IMG/VR virus record: IMGVR_UViG_3300035670_000073
Location: 1 to 64,000 of that record
Length of the DNA: 64,000 nucleotides
Reading direction: 5' to 3' (one strand)
Origin: a virus
In this document: positions 28,456-37,765 of the stretch, piece after piece
How the letters are laid out: every line of letters starts with the position of its first letter
Numbering within the stretch: the first letter of the stretch is position 1
Notes under the pieces: generated by a model
What the model was told of the DNA's origin: nothing
Seen by the model: the letters and a program-made list of their open reading frames with translations, nothing else
Database searches by the model: none
Position numbers and translations under genes: made by a program

Positions 28456-28989
28456 ATGTCAACACCTTGTAATAGTTTAAATGTTCAATTAATTAAAGTA
28501 AGCCAATTAGCTAATTATACTTCATTAAAAGATGCTGATATTTTAATGATAGTTGAAAATACTAGTGGTACGAAATATTCAAGAAATTCAAGCTTGAGTA
28601 GTGTAAGAAGTTATATTTTAGATAATGGATTGTCTGGATTTCCATCTACATCTTTTCTCTCAAGTACAGATACTAATAATTTAAATAGTTATACAAGTGG
28701 TGGGGTATTTAGTTATACACATAATTTTAGCTCAGTACCAAGTATGTTTCGTGCCGTGCTTTATTGTAATGCAAACGATGGTACTTATTCATCTTCAAAT
28801 GAAATAGATATAAATAGTTGTTTTAATAATGATAGTAAACCTTTTGCAACAGTATCTGTGAGCACGACTGACATTAAAGTTTCAATGTCATCATTTTCCT
28901 CAGTAAAAGTTTATCCAAAATCTACGCCTTTTTCGGAATTTTCTTTAAATAAACTAAATTGGCAGATTAAAATCTATGTCTGGAAATAA
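28456..28989 (+). CDS. Short adhesin with shared anchor module
   Basis: A 177-aa protein. Residues 1-55 (NVQLIKVSQLANYTSLKDAD, ILMIVENTSGTKYSRNSSLS) correspond to the anchor of the 28995 gene. The rest is one small beta-rich domain (YTHNFSSVPSMFRAVLYCNA..., KINWQIKIYVWK-like end) resembling the terminal domains of small tail proteins. It could be a short fibre or a cap that uses the same attachment point as the longer ones. Confidence 0.6.
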   Translation: MSTPCNSLNVQLIKVSQLANYTSLKDADILMIVENTSGTKYSRNSSLSSVRSYILDNGLSGFPSTSFLSSTDTNNLNSYTSGGVFSYTHNFSSVPSMFRAVLYCNANDGTYSSSNEIDINSCFNNDSKPFATVSVSTTDIKVSMSSFSSVKVYPKSTPFSEFSLNKLNWQIKIYVWK

Positions 28990-28994
28990 ATCTT

Positions 28995-30668
28995 ATGTCA
29001 AGTACATGTAATGTAATAAATGTAAATCAAATTAAAGTTAGTGATTTAGTAAGATATTCTACACTAACAACAAAAGATTTTATTTTGACAATCGAGTCAG
29101 GATCGTCAAACGATCTTTATTCTAGAAGAAGTACATTTGGTGATATTGCAAAATATCTATCAAATATCACAAGTTCGTTCACTGGTTCGTTCAGTGGATC
29201 GGCAAAATTAATTGGTAAATTCACAGGTAGTTTTTCAGGCAGTTTTCGAGGAAAATCGAGCGGTAGTTTTAGTGGAAGTATGCAAGGGTTTTTACTTAGT
29301 AAAACTGCAAAATTAACAGGCAGTTTCAGTGGAAGTACATTCGGTACATTAATTAGTAAAACTGCAAAATTAACAGGCAGTTTCAGTGGAAGTACATTCG
29401 GTACATTAATTAGCAAAAATGCAAAATTAACAGGCAGTTTTAAAGGCAGTTTAACGGGCAGTTTTATCGGAAAATCAACTGGTAGTTTTAGTGGAAGTAC
29501 ATTTGGTGCATTAATTAGTAAAAACGCGAAATTAACAGGTAGTTTCAGTGGGAGTTATTTTGGTAAAATTTTAAGTAAAAATTCGAACTTAACAGGAAGT
29601 TTAACTGGTAGTTTTAGAGGTTATATAAGTGCATCAAATAAATTTAATTCTTCACAAAAAGCTGCATTTTATGGTACTTCAAGTTGGGCTAAAAACGCAG
29701 ATGTTTCTCTTATTACCAATTTATCTGTAGGAAATCCAACAGGTACCGGTACAGCCAATTATTCTACATATTGGAGTACTCCTGATATATTAGCTGGAAA
29801 TGATTATTTTAGAAGAAATAGTGTTACATCAGTTCCCGATTCTGGTGGCGCGGCAGGATGGCCAGGTTCTACAGGTAGAAATGTTCTTTATAGACCATTA
29901 TGGACAAATAACTATGTAGGAACTCATTTAATACAATTTTCAGCTTCCACATCAAACCAATACACATATGATATTGGATTACAATATTCTACAAATTATA
30001 TAAGAACAGGCGCTAATTTTGCAATTTACTATTCTGGATCAATTAATCAAGGAGAGTCTCTAGCTTTTGGAAAAGATGCACTTTGGAGACCTGATACTGC
30101 AGAAAAAACAGGATTTAGTGGATGGACTTCATTTGGAGTTCGACAAAGATTGGTTAGCGTTGGACATTTTGGAGCCTCTTACGGTGTTCAAGCACAGTTA
30201 CATGTACATCTAAGTGGTTCTAAAGGATGGCCATCTAATTATGTTGATGGTGCCGGCACTATTCAAACATATCGTCCTCTTGAAAATGTATTTCTTATAA
30301 CTTCAGGAAGTTCTTATACTAAATTGTTAAAAGTAAGTGGTAGTGGCCAATTAGATGTTAAAGGAGACATAGTAGCATTTTCTACATTTGCAACTTCAGA
30401 CGAAAGATTAAAGTATAATATAAAGCCTATCGAAAATTCAATAGACAAAGTTTCTTCACTAAATCCAGTTTCATTTGTGTGGTCTACTAATAATCAATCC
30501 GATTTTGGTTTAATCGCACAAGAAGTTGAGAAAATATATCCAGAGTTTGTTAAGGAAAACATGTCCGGATTCAAGACTATAAAATACAATTCGTTGATTG
30601 CACTTCTTATTAAATCTGTACAGGATTTAAAAGCCGAATTAGATGATTTAAAATCAAAAATAAAATGA
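28995..30668 (+). CDS. Tail fibre with C-terminal S74 chaperone domain
   Basis: A 557-aa protein: an N-terminal anchor (residues 1-60) like its neighbour, a shaft of 19-residue GSFSG-type repeats (about 70-215), and a beta-rich body. The C-terminal domain (about 468-557, SDERLKYNIKPIENSIDKVS ... GLIAQEVEKIYPEFV ... YNSLIALLIKSVQDLKAELD) is the peptidase S74 intramolecular chaperone. That domain trims itself after folding trimeric fibres. It is a trimeric receptor-binding fibre. The shaft has near-identical 57-bp tandem repeats at DNA level. Confidence 0.88.
   Translation: MSSTCNVINVNQIKVSDLVRYSTLTTKDFILTIESGSSNDLYSRRSTFGDIAKYLSNITSSFTGSFSGSAKLIGKFTGSFSGSFRGKSSGSFSGSMQGFLLSKTAKLTGSFSGSTFGTLISKTAKLTGSFSGSTFGTLISKNAKLTGSFKGSLTGSFIGKSTGSFSGSTFGALISKNAKLTGSFSGSYFGKILSKNSNLTGSLTGSFRGYISASNKFNSSQKAAFYGTSSWAKNADVSLITNLSVGNPTGTGTANYSTYWSTPDILAGNDYFRRNSVTSVPDSGGAAGWPGSTGRNVLYRPLWTNNYVGTHLIQFSASTSNQYTYDIGLQYSTNYIRTGANFAIYYSGSINQGESLAFGKDALWRPDTAEKTGFSGWTSFGVRQRLVSVGHFGASYGVQAQLHVHLSGSKGWPSNYVDGAGTIQTYRPLENVFLITSGSSYTKLLKVSGSGQLDVKGDIVAFSTFATSDERLKYNIKPIENSIDKVSSLNPVSFVWSTNNQSDFGLIAQEVEKIYPEFVKENMSGFKTIKYNSLIALLIKSVQDLKAELDDLKSKIK
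29301..29440 (+). repeat. 57-bp tandem repeat in fibre shaft
   Basis: Two nearly identical 57-bp units (29301-29357 and 29358-29414) and a diverging third encode the 19-residue KTAKLTGSFSGSTFGTLIS unit. Such DNA identity lets the shaft lengthen or shorten by recombination. Confidence 0.85.
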
Positions 30669-30669
30669 T

Positions 30670-32589
30670 ATGCCGATTAACGCAATTAATAAATTGGGGC
30701 CAATTTGTTTTAAAAGTGAGACTTTAAATTTTAGTTCCGGCTCTTCGATAAATTCCTTAATTGAAAATTTTAAATCTTTATCATCTGATAATTTTTCGTT
30801 ATCATCCTCGTTAACAGATATTTTAAAAAGAACAGGTGACACTTATACAAATACACAAACTACAAATGAAAATAACGCAGTAGGAACTTCTTTAACAAAC
30901 TATAAGATAAATTCACCAATACGATTTAGTTCATTTTACAATGCAACATATTTAAGTGCATCAATTAAAATAGATGGAAGCGATGGATCCGTAATTGCAA
31001 CTGCTTTTTCTCCGAGTGTAATTAGAACAAATAATTTCTTAACTCAAAATAATCAAGACCAAATATACAAATATACTTTGTATACAAAAACAGGTACTAC
31101 AACGCCGATCGTAGACAGTGGTTGGACAAAAGTTTATTCTTTTACGAAATCTGGGAACAATTTATACAAATTTTATGATTTAGTAAATGCAAATTCATAT
31201 AAAATAGTTGTAAAAGATTGTCTTTCCAATGCGTTTACATCAAGTATGTTTGTTGGAACGTGTACCGATACAGTTGTAACAAATAATTCTTATTATTATA
31301 AATCCAACAGTGTTTCATTCTCTGCAGCTGCGTCGATACTTCTAAAAGAGATAAATGATGATACGAATTTAAATTTAAATCAAAAATTAGATCTTATCAC
31401 TATAATAAAAAATTTAGAAAATATTATTAAAAATCCAAAAATTTATAAAATTTCTAATAATGTATTAACATTGGTTTTAACATATAAAGATTCAAACGAA
31501 AAAAATAGAAATTTATATTTTGACGGACTTATTTATCAAGATGTCAATAAAAATTATATTTTTAATGGATCGGTTTATGCACATAGTGTTGCTGGAAGTG
31601 TAATAGACTATTACTATTCTTTTGAAGATACTAAAACCTCTGGGACAATAAATTTGTATGTTATTGCCAATCAAACTGTAACCGGTACTAATTGCGCAAA
31701 TTCACCGTCTAAAATTGGTTATTTTCCTACATCAATTTATATTAATGGACCGGTTTGTGGAAATTTAGATTGTGGAACTGGAAAAGCTCAACCAGTATGT
31801 AATCCCACATCCTATTCACAAATTAGACATAGTGGAAGTTTTACTATTACAAATGATAATGATGATATCATGACTGTCGAGATAGAAAATGATTGGAAAG
31901 ATCCGATTGACGAATCTCCACCAGGTTTATTAGGACCGATTACAATACTACCTTCATATTCTTTTACAATTCCCGCGAAATCATCAAAAAAATTAAGTAT
32001 AAGATTCGGAAGTGAAAATGTTAGTCAATATCAACCGTCAAAATTTATACTTAAAACCAATGTTAATTTTTCTTTACCCTCAACTGTAGGTTATACACCA
32101 AATAGCCAGACTTCCGAAATACGTGCAATCTTCGATAAAAATTCATGTTTAATAGGCGTACCATCTCCATTTATAATTTCACAAGCAAGTAATGTAGGAA
32201 ATGTTTATTATACAGCCACAAACACGGATACATGGCAAACATCCAAGACAAAGCTTAATACTATTATATCAAATTCATACGGCATATATTCCGATAAATT
32301 ATATAGTACATCAATTGTTGATGCACTTCCTTTAACCGGATGTATATTACCGTCATCCATAACTGTAAATGGCGTTGTTTTGACATTAACATGGACTCAA
32401 ATTACAACATCACCAATACAAGCTAATTTATGCAATGATAATCAATTCAGTGGTACTTATAATGTCACCGTTTCGAACTCTATATACGGTTTATCATCAT
32501 TCTATATTTACTTTCTGAGAAAAAATGATAATTCTTTGGGTTCCTATATTAATTTAACACAATTAGGTGGTACTTCAAATCCATTTTAA
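30670..32589 (+). CDS. Large fibre-like protein, 639 aa
   Basis: A Ser/Asn/Thr-rich beta protein. The N-terminus (INKLGPICFKSETLNFSSGS) differs from the three preceding fibres, but gene order and composition place it in the same set. There are several Cys in the second half (VCGNLDCGTGKAQPVC) and a segment with Ig-like spacing (about 400-480, SGSFTITNDNDDIMTVEIEN ... SFTIPAKSSKKLSIRFG). It is probably a tail-associated adhesin. It is followed by the promoter of the small heat-shock gene. Confidence 0.55.
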   Translation: MPINAINKLGPICFKSETLNFSSGSSINSLIENFKSLSSDNFSLSSSLTDILKRTGDTYTNTQTTNENNAVGTSLTNYKINSPIRFSSFYNATYLSASIKIDGSDGSVIATAFSPSVIRTNNFLTQNNQDQIYKYTLYTKTGTTTPIVDSGWTKVYSFTKSGNNLYKFYDLVNANSYKIVVKDCLSNAFTSSMFVGTCTDTVVTNNSYYYKSNSVSFSAAASILLKEINDDTNLNLNQKLDLITIIKNLENIIKNPKIYKISNNVLTLVLTYKDSNEKNRNLYFDGLIYQDVNKNYIFNGSVYAHSVAGSVIDYYYSFEDTKTSGTINLYVIANQTVTGTNCANSPSKIGYFPTSIYINGPVCGNLDCGTGKAQPVCNPTSYSQIRHSGSFTITNDNDDIMTVEIENDWKDPIDESPPGLLGPITILPSYSFTIPAKSSKKLSIRFGSENVSQYQPSKFILKTNVNFSLPSTVGYTPNSQTSEIRAIFDKNSCLIGVPSPFIISQASNVGNVYYTATNTDTWQTSKTKLNTIISNSYGIYSDKLYSTSIVDALPLTGCILPSSITVNGVVLTLTWTQITTSPIQANLCNDNQFSGTYNVTVSNSIYGLSSFYIYFLRKNDNSLGSYINLTQLGGTSNPF

Positions 32590-32590
32590 T

Positions 32591-32618
32591 TTGACATTTT
32601 TTGTTTTTTGAGTAATAT
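32591..32618 (+). promoter_or_regulatory. Promoter of the small heat-shock gene
   Basis: TTGACA, 16 nt, TAATAT. A leader of about 95 nt follows with three hairpins (AGATGA/TCATCT, TGTAG/CTACA, TTAATAG/CTATTAA) before the ribosome binding site AAGAAAGG. Confidence 0.65.
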
Positions 32619-32719
32619 ATATTTTCAGATGATGTAAGTTATGTCATCTACTGTAGTGCCCGAGTGGGGCTACAAGGTTAATAGGTTAATAACTTAACTA
32701 TTAAAAGAAAGGTAAATAT

Positions 32720-33196
32720 ATGAGTATTGTTAGATATAATCCAAATGCATTCGCAGCACGCGAACAATTCTTAACTCCGTTTGATCGTGTTTTTGATGAA
32801 GTCTTTAACACAGCTTTTCCAGAACTAACCAAAGAATTTGGTGTAGGCTTTTTTGAAAAGCAAAGTTATCCCCGTGTAGATGTTGTTGACTATAACGACC
32901 GTGTTGAAATTCAAGCAGAAATTCCCGGTTTGTCCAAGGATGAGGTAGATGTAGAAGTACAAGATGATGTACTTACTATTAGCGGACAAAAGGTAAAGAA
33001 ACTTGATGATAAGAACAACGATGGTAAATACATTCGTAGAGAACTTAAACACAGTAGCTTTAAGAGAAGCTTTATACTTGGTGAAGTTATTGATAAAAAT
33101 GAACCAAGTGCTAAATTTGAGAATGGTCTGTTAACAGTTACTCTTAAAAAGGTAAAACCAACAGTGCCACCATCAAAGAAAGTTACTATTAAGTAA
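32720..33196 (+). CDS. Small heat-shock protein (Hsp20)
   Basis: A 158-aa protein with an N-terminal arm (FLTPFDRVFDEVFNTAF), an alpha-crystallin domain from residue about 48 (PRVDVVDYNDRVEIQAEIPG, LSKDEVDVEVQDDVLTISGQ) and the conserved A-x-x-x-N-G-L-L motif (AKFENGLLTVTLKK). The tail lacks a clear I-x-I but ends KKVTIK. It forms an ATP-independent oligomeric holdase. Small heat-shock genes are common in marine T4-like phages and may help virion assembly. It has its own promoter and ends at a strong terminator. Confidence 0.93.
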   Translation: MSIVRYNPNAFAAREQFLTPFDRVFDEVFNTAFPELTKEFGVGFFEKQSYPRVDVVDYNDRVEIQAEIPGLSKDEVDVEVQDDVLTISGQKVKKLDDKNNDGKYIRRELKHSSFKRSFILGEVIDKNEPSAKFENGLLTVTLKKVKPTVPPSKKVTIK

Positions 33197-33219
33197 TTTT
33201 GTAGGAATAAAGTGTTATG

Positions 33220-33251
33220 TTAACCCGTCATATTCGTGACGGGTTTTTTAA
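33220..33251 (+). terminator. Intrinsic terminator after hsp20
   Basis: AACCCGTCA/TGACGGGTT with a TATTCG loop, followed by a T-run. It lies inside a frame that could extend the next gene, which argues for the later start at 33271. Confidence 0.9.
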
Positions 33252-33270
33252 TATTTATATATTTATAGAT

Positions 33271-34263
33271 ATGATTAAATTAGAACATCTCGTAATAGTA
33301 ACTTCCATGTTAATAGCAGGATGTGCAGCTTATTTCAGTGTTTATGGTATCGGACTATTGTTTTCAGGCGCTACTATTGCTGCTATGATCATGGCAGGAT
33401 CTTTAGAACTTGGAAAATTAGTATCAACCAGCTGGTTGTTTAGAAATTGGCATAAAGCTAACATTCTACTTAAAACCTATATGACTATAGCTGTATTGGT
33501 ATTAATTTGTATAACATCCCTCGGTATATTTGGATTTTTGACAGCAGCATTTCAAAAATCTTCACTAGAAGCTGAATTAGCTACTACAAAAATTACCACT
33601 TTAGAAGAACAAAAGAATCAAGAAAATAAGAAAATTGAAGCTACAAAACAAGCTATAGATAATTTATTCAAGTTAAGAGGTAGTCAAGAAGGTAGATTAT
33701 CTGAAAGCATGACGAATGCTTTAATAGCTAGAAATCCAATACAATTACAAAATCTTCAAAATCAAATAAATGAACAAATTGAAGGTTTAAATAAACAAAT
33801 GGAAACTGAGAATGATAAATTAAAAGTTTCCAGCGAAAAAGTTGGTAAAATAGATGAAGAAATATTTAAATTAAAAACGGACAATAGTTCTAAAAAGGAT
33901 ATAACCACATTTAAATTTGTAGCACAAGAGTTTAATACTACTATACAAACAGTAGTAAAATGGTTTATTATTGTACTTATAGGAGTATTCGATCCATTAG
34001 CAATTGTATTACTTTTAGCATATAATACATCATTAAAAAGAGTAGATTTACAAAGTGATAAAGATTATGAACTGTACGAAGAAAATAAAAAAGAACAACC
34101 AAAAGAAGTGATTAAAGAAGTTGTAGTAGAAAAACCTGTAGAGAAGATTGTTGAAAAAGAAAAGATAATAGAAGTTGAAAAACCCGTTGAAAAAATAGTT
34201 GAAAAGATCGTAGAAGCACCTCGTAAAAGAGTTCCCAGTGTAAGAGGAATGTTTAGTTTTTAA
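33271..34263 (+). CDS. Membrane protein with long coiled coil
   Basis: About 330 aa: hydrophobic segments near residues 5-45 and 70-95, a charged coiled coil (about 105-215, ITTLEEQKNQENKKIEATKQ onward), a further membrane segment (about 225-255, VVKWFIIVLIGVFDPLAIVL) and a Lys/Glu/Val/Pro repeat tail (VEKPVEKIVEKEKIIEVEKP). I chose ATG 33271 because upstream in-frame codons cover a terminator. It resembles large membrane proteins of other T4-like phages; function unknown, possibly lysis or superinfection immunity. Confidence 0.65.
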   Translation: MIKLEHLVIVTSMLIAGCAAYFSVYGIGLLFSGATIAAMIMAGSLELGKLVSTSWLFRNWHKANILLKTYMTIAVLVLICITSLGIFGFLTAAFQKSSLEAELATTKITTLEEQKNQENKKIEATKQAIDNLFKLRGSQEGRLSESMTNALIARNPIQLQNLQNQINEQIEGLNKQMETENDKLKVSSEKVGKIDEEIFKLKTDNSSKKDITTFKFVAQEFNTTIQTVVKWFIIVLIGVFDPLAIVLLLAYNTSLKRVDLQSDKDYELYEENKKEQPKEVIKEVVVEKPVEKIVEKEKIIEVEKPVEKIVEKIVEAPRKRVPSVRGMFSF

Positions 34264-34309
34264 ATAAAAAAAGTTATTTATTTTTAAAACTAATATATTT
34301 AGATATAAT

Positions 34310-34450
34310 ATGGATAGTCAAGAAATAAATAATTTGTATAAAATTCTCAAAAAAGGATACAATAACTCCGATTGGGACATGATTCAAGAAGCAATAGATT
34401 ACATCTCTGAATATTTAGATGATGATGAAGAAAATGTAGATGATATATAA
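34310..34450 (+). CDS. Small acidic 46-aa protein
   Basis: One or two helices and a strongly acidic C-terminus (EYLDDDEENVDDI). It overlaps the next gene by 11 nt, which supports translational coupling. It is probably in the same transcript as the membrane protein and the late sigma factor. Nothing further can be said. Confidence 0.5.
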   Translation: MDSQEINNLYKILKKGYNNSDWDMIQEAIDYISEYLDDDEENVDDI

Positions 34451-34772
34451 TAAAATGATTTCAATTGTTTTAATTTTACTATTTGTTTCTTTAATTGTAA
34501 ATCTATTTTTACTGATTTCTCTTAAGAAATCATTTCAACAAACCGATTTATTAGAAGATTGGATAGTCGAATTTCAAAAATTAATTAATCAAACTTATAA
34601 TAAGTTGAAATTAATAGATGAAAAGCGTATATTTGAAAAAGATGATGATGTTGGTGTTTTATTTTCTGATTTATTAAACATCATAAAAATTACAAATGAA
34701 CGAATTCAACCAAATGATAACACAACAAATTTTGATGAAAAAAACAAAAAAGAAACCACAAAAGAAAGTTAA
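34440..34772 (+). CDS. Small membrane-anchored protein, 110 aa
   Basis: An N-terminal transmembrane segment (residues about 6-28, MISIVLILLFVSLIVNLFLL) is followed by a charged helical domain and an acidic, Asn-rich tail. ATG 34455 is an alternative start. It overlaps both neighbours, and the sigma-factor gene begins inside it in another frame. Coiled-coil anchoring in the inner membrane is likely; function unknown. Confidence 0.55.
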   Translation: MIYNKMISIVLILLFVSLIVNLFLLISLKKSFQQTDLLEDWIVEFQKLINQTYNKLKLIDEKRIFEKDDDVGVLFSDLLNIIKITNERIQPNDNTTNFDEKNKKETTKES

Positions 34773-35700
34773 AATTATAACCAAGATAATTAAGAAGAAA
34801 GTAAATCCTAAAAAATCATTAAAGACTGTTAAATCCGTTGATGTTAAGAAGAAACAAAAGAAAAAGGTTATATTAGAAGTTACAGTTAAAAAAAATCCTA
34901 TACATAGTGTAGAAGTTCCTCGTAATATAGAATATTCATTGGAAGAACAAACATCTAATTCCAAAAATTCGTTTGATGATATACTGGATGGCGACTCAAC
35001 TAAGAAAAAAAGGCGTGGTAGAAATAAAAAGGAAAAAATATATTTTAGCAAAAAAACGGAAGAAGCAATCGTTGAGTACAATGCTCAAGAAGATATGGAT
35101 AAACGCAATGAAATTTATGAGTCTAAAATAAAGCACAGTTTTGAAAAATTAGTAGAAAATATCTTCAATACATTTAAATTTACATATTTTGATAATAGTC
35201 CACTGGAAATTCAAAAGGAAACTGTAAGTCATTTGGTATCAAATATACATAAATTTCAAGCTGGTAAAGGTAAAGCATTCAGTTATTTTAGTATAGTTGC
35301 TAAGAACTATCTTATTTTTCATAACAATAATAATTACAAACGATTTAATCAACATGTAGATATTAGTGATACTCCCAGTGAAGACTCTGTTTGTTTACAA
35401 ACCGAAGATGCACATCATAAAGAAGTACAAACCAATGAATTTATGAAACTAGTGGTTAATTACTGGGAAAAGAATGTCACGAAAGTATTTACAAAAGTTA
35501 AAGATTTAAATATAGCATATGCAGTAATTGAATTATTTAGAAATTGTGATAGAATTGAAAATTTTAATAAAAAGACATTATATTTGTACATCAGAGAACT
35601 AAGTAACTGTAAAACTCAACAGATAACTAAGGTTATAAACAAGATGAAAAGTTATCAAAATGTTATAGTTCAAAATTATATTAAAAACGGAATAGTTTAA
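34696..35700 (+). CDS. Late sigma factor (T4 gp55-like)
   Basis: An extremely Lys-rich N-terminal extension (residues about 15-60) precedes a helical core. The segment HKFQAGKGKAFSYFSIVAKN then YLIFHNNNNYKRF (about 190-225) matches the conserved region 2-like part of phage late sigma factors. In T4, gp55 recognises TATAAATA with the sliding clamp. Exact or near TATAAATA sites occur in this window. The start may be ATG 34738 (320 aa), which avoids a long overlap. A terminator follows. Confidence 0.78.
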   Translation: MNEFNQMITQQILMKKTKKKPQKKVKIITKIIKKKVNPKKSLKTVKSVDVKKKQKKKVILEVTVKKNPIHSVEVPRNIEYSLEEQTSNSKNSFDDILDGDSTKKKRRGRNKKEKIYFSKKTEEAIVEYNAQEDMDKRNEIYESKIKHSFEKLVENIFNTFKFTYFDNSPLEIQKETVSHLVSNIHKFQAGKGKAFSYFSIVAKNYLIFHNNNNYKRFNQHVDISDTPSEDSVCLQTEDAHHKEVQTNEFMKLVVNYWEKNVTKVFTKVKDLNIAYAVIELFRNCDRIENFNKKTLYLYIRELSNCKTQQITKVINKMKSYQNVIVQNYIKNGIV

Positions 35701-35705
35701 CAATA

Positions 35706-35735
35706 AACCACTCAATTTGAGTGGTTTTTCTATTT
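35706..35735 (+). terminator. Intrinsic terminator
   Basis: ACCACTC-AATTT-GAGTGGT followed by TTTTCT, between the sigma factor and the baseplate block. Confidence 0.88.
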
Positions 35736-35743
35736 ATTGATAT

Positions 35744-36085
35744 ATGGATTTAAATTTTGAAATTTATAAAGGTAAAAACTTTTCAAGTCTTTGTAAAGAC
35801 ATAGTTAAAAATTCTGAAAATAAGAAGGATCAAATTGATGTTTTAATATCGGAATTAAGAACATTAATTAAAACAGTCAATGACGCCGTTATTATTGTTC
35901 CGCTTATTAAAGATTATTACGATGTGGGTGTTAAAAATGATGAACAGTTGATTAAATTAGCAGCTGTGGTACAAAGATTAGTAGCTAAAGGACAAGAAAC
36001 CGGTGAAGGCAATAGTATGATTCTAAGTGAGGAAGATAGAAAACAACTTATGGATGAAGTAATAACTATTAGTAAAGGTCAATAA
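35744..36085 (+). CDS. Hypothetical 113-aa protein starting baseplate block
   Basis: A helical protein (QIDVLISELRTLIKTVNDAV onward) without known motif. It is the first gene of a tightly packed rightward block (gap of 3 nt to the spike gene), so it is probably a virion, chaperone or tail assembly protein. Confidence 0.6.
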   Translation: MDLNFEIYKGKNFSSLCKDIVKNSENKKDQIDVLISELRTLIKTVNDAVIIVPLIKDYYDVGVKNDEQLIKLAAVVQRLVAKGQETGEGNSMILSEEDRKQLMDEVITISKGQ

Positions 36086-36088
36086 TCT

Positions 36089-37762
36089 ATGGTTTCAACC
36101 GATATATCAAAAACAGTTAAAAATGCTAATTTAAAGGATAGTAATCTTGGTCAAACTCATTTAATACCTTTAAATTTAGCAGTAGTGGTTGATGTTATAT
36201 CAACCGAAAATCATATCAAATTACAAGATCAATCAAAACCCCTTGTAAACCCACAACATTTACCATTGAATTATAATGGAGTTCCTGCAAATGTTAAGGA
36301 TGTAGATTATTCTTATGTTGGAAGAGCAAAAGTTCGTATTTTATCTCAAGAAAAAAAGACTCCAAAAGAAAAATTGCCATGGGCAATACCATTGGATCAA
36401 ACTATATCACAATATCCATTAGTTAATGAATTGGTGGTGGTGCAAAAAATAGGAGATACTTACTATTATTCAAAACCATTTAATAGATTTAATTTTCCAA
36501 ACAACATTGATTATAGTGTAGAAACTGTACATAGTGAAGATGGTAAATCGGCGGTACCGTTTTATTACGATAGTACAAGACAAACTTATACATCTGCTCC
36601 CATATATTCAAAATATAATAATGTAGGTTTCGCCGGAGATTATTTTATATTAAATAATAATATACGCAATATCGTAAGATACGAAGGTGATACTATAATT
36701 GAAAGTAGATTTGGTCAATCTATAAAAATGGGTGCTTACGATGATAACAGAGGTAACGACAAAAATAATTGGTATTTATCGTATGCACTGAATGCTAATT
36801 TGACCGATTCAAAAGGCGGTGGTTATGGTAATCCGATGATTATAATTCGTAATCGTCAAAGAAATATAGCAAAGGATAATGTAACGCCTGGAATACACAG
36901 AAAGTTACCTAAAATACCCAAAATAACGGATAAAGAAAAAAATTATGGTGGACAAATAGAAGAAGATATTAATAATGACGGATCAACTATAGCAATAACA
37001 AGTGGAAATACAACCAGTAAATGGGTTACTTCGGTTTATAAATCTATATTCGGTATTAATAAAACAAGCGAACCGACGGAGGAACAAACAAAATTCAATC
37101 CGAAAGGTTCTACTATTTTTACTTTTCCAACGCTTAACGGAGACCAGATTGTAGTTAATACAGACAGAATAATAATGCAAAGCAGACTCGCTGAAACCAT
37201 GCATTTCAGTAAAAAAAGATATGCTGTTACGACTGATAGTGAATATACTGTGGACGCGAATGATCAAATCGTATTAACCACTAACAATCTAACTTGTTTA
37301 AATTCGCCACAAATATTTTTAGGTCAGTATGGTGAAACTAACGAACCAGCTTTATTAGGTCAAACCACGGTTGATTGGTTATACGATTTATGTAATTGGT
37401 TATTAGATCATGTACATTGGTATCACCATGTACATCCATATCCACATAGCCATCCAGACGCAGGTGGCGAAGGACCAGCTAATACAATAGATGCCGTACC
37501 AGATCAAACACAAATACCTGTACAACAAATCACATTAAAATTGTTAAGAGACAATCTTCATAAAACACTTAGCAGACGAGTTTATTTAACGGGCGGTGGT
37601 TACGCGCCAGGTAGTAACGGTATTAAACCTATTGGAAGTGAAGGTGATTGTAAAGATCCAGTTGAAATCAATACGGTTACCGGCGCAGGTGTTGTCGGCG
37701 ATTTCAAGGGTAGAAATCGTCGTGAAGGGCCTGTACAAATTGAATTTGAATTTGAGGATTAA
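36089..37762 (+). CDS. Baseplate hub/spike protein, gp5 OB-fold type
   Basis: A 557-aa protein. Residues about 60-130 (GRAKVRILSQ, LPWAIPLDQTISQYPLVNEL, VVVQKIGDTYYYSKPFN) resemble the OB-fold of T4 gp5 and gpV-type spike proteins. A further conserved block (IESRFGQSIKMGAYDDNRGN, PMIIIRNRQ) lies near 205-260. A His-rich segment at about 438-458 (HVHWYHHVHPYPHSHPDAGG) could bind metal, as His-rich spike tips do. It would sit at the centre of the baseplate and pierce the outer membrane. Confidence 0.75.
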   Translation: MVSTDISKTVKNANLKDSNLGQTHLIPLNLAVVVDVISTENHIKLQDQSKPLVNPQHLPLNYNGVPANVKDVDYSYVGRAKVRILSQEKKTPKEKLPWAIPLDQTISQYPLVNELVVVQKIGDTYYYSKPFNRFNFPNNIDYSVETVHSEDGKSAVPFYYDSTRQTYTSAPIYSKYNNVGFAGDYFILNNNIRNIVRYEGDTIIESRFGQSIKMGAYDDNRGNDKNNWYLSYALNANLTDSKGGGYGNPMIIIRNRQRNIAKDNVTPGIHRKLPKIPKITDKEKNYGGQIEEDINNDGSTIAITSGNTTSKWVTSVYKSIFGINKTSEPTEEQTKFNPKGSTIFTFPTLNGDQIVVNTDRIIMQSRLAETMHFSKKRYAVTTDSEYTVDANDQIVLTTNNLTCLNSPQIFLGQYGETNEPALLGQTTVDWLYDLCNWLLDHVHWYHHVHPYPHSHPDAGGEGPANTIDAVPDQTQIPVQQITLKLLRDNLHKTLSRRVYLTGGGYAPGSNGIKPIGSEGDCKDPVEINTVTGAGVVGDFKGRNRREGPVQIEFEFED

Positions 37763-37765
37763 TAT

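Noticed and set aside
33217-33270. N-terminal extension of the membrane coiled-coil protein.
   Set aside because: These codons span the intrinsic terminator of the heat-shock gene; ATG 33271 is the plausible start.
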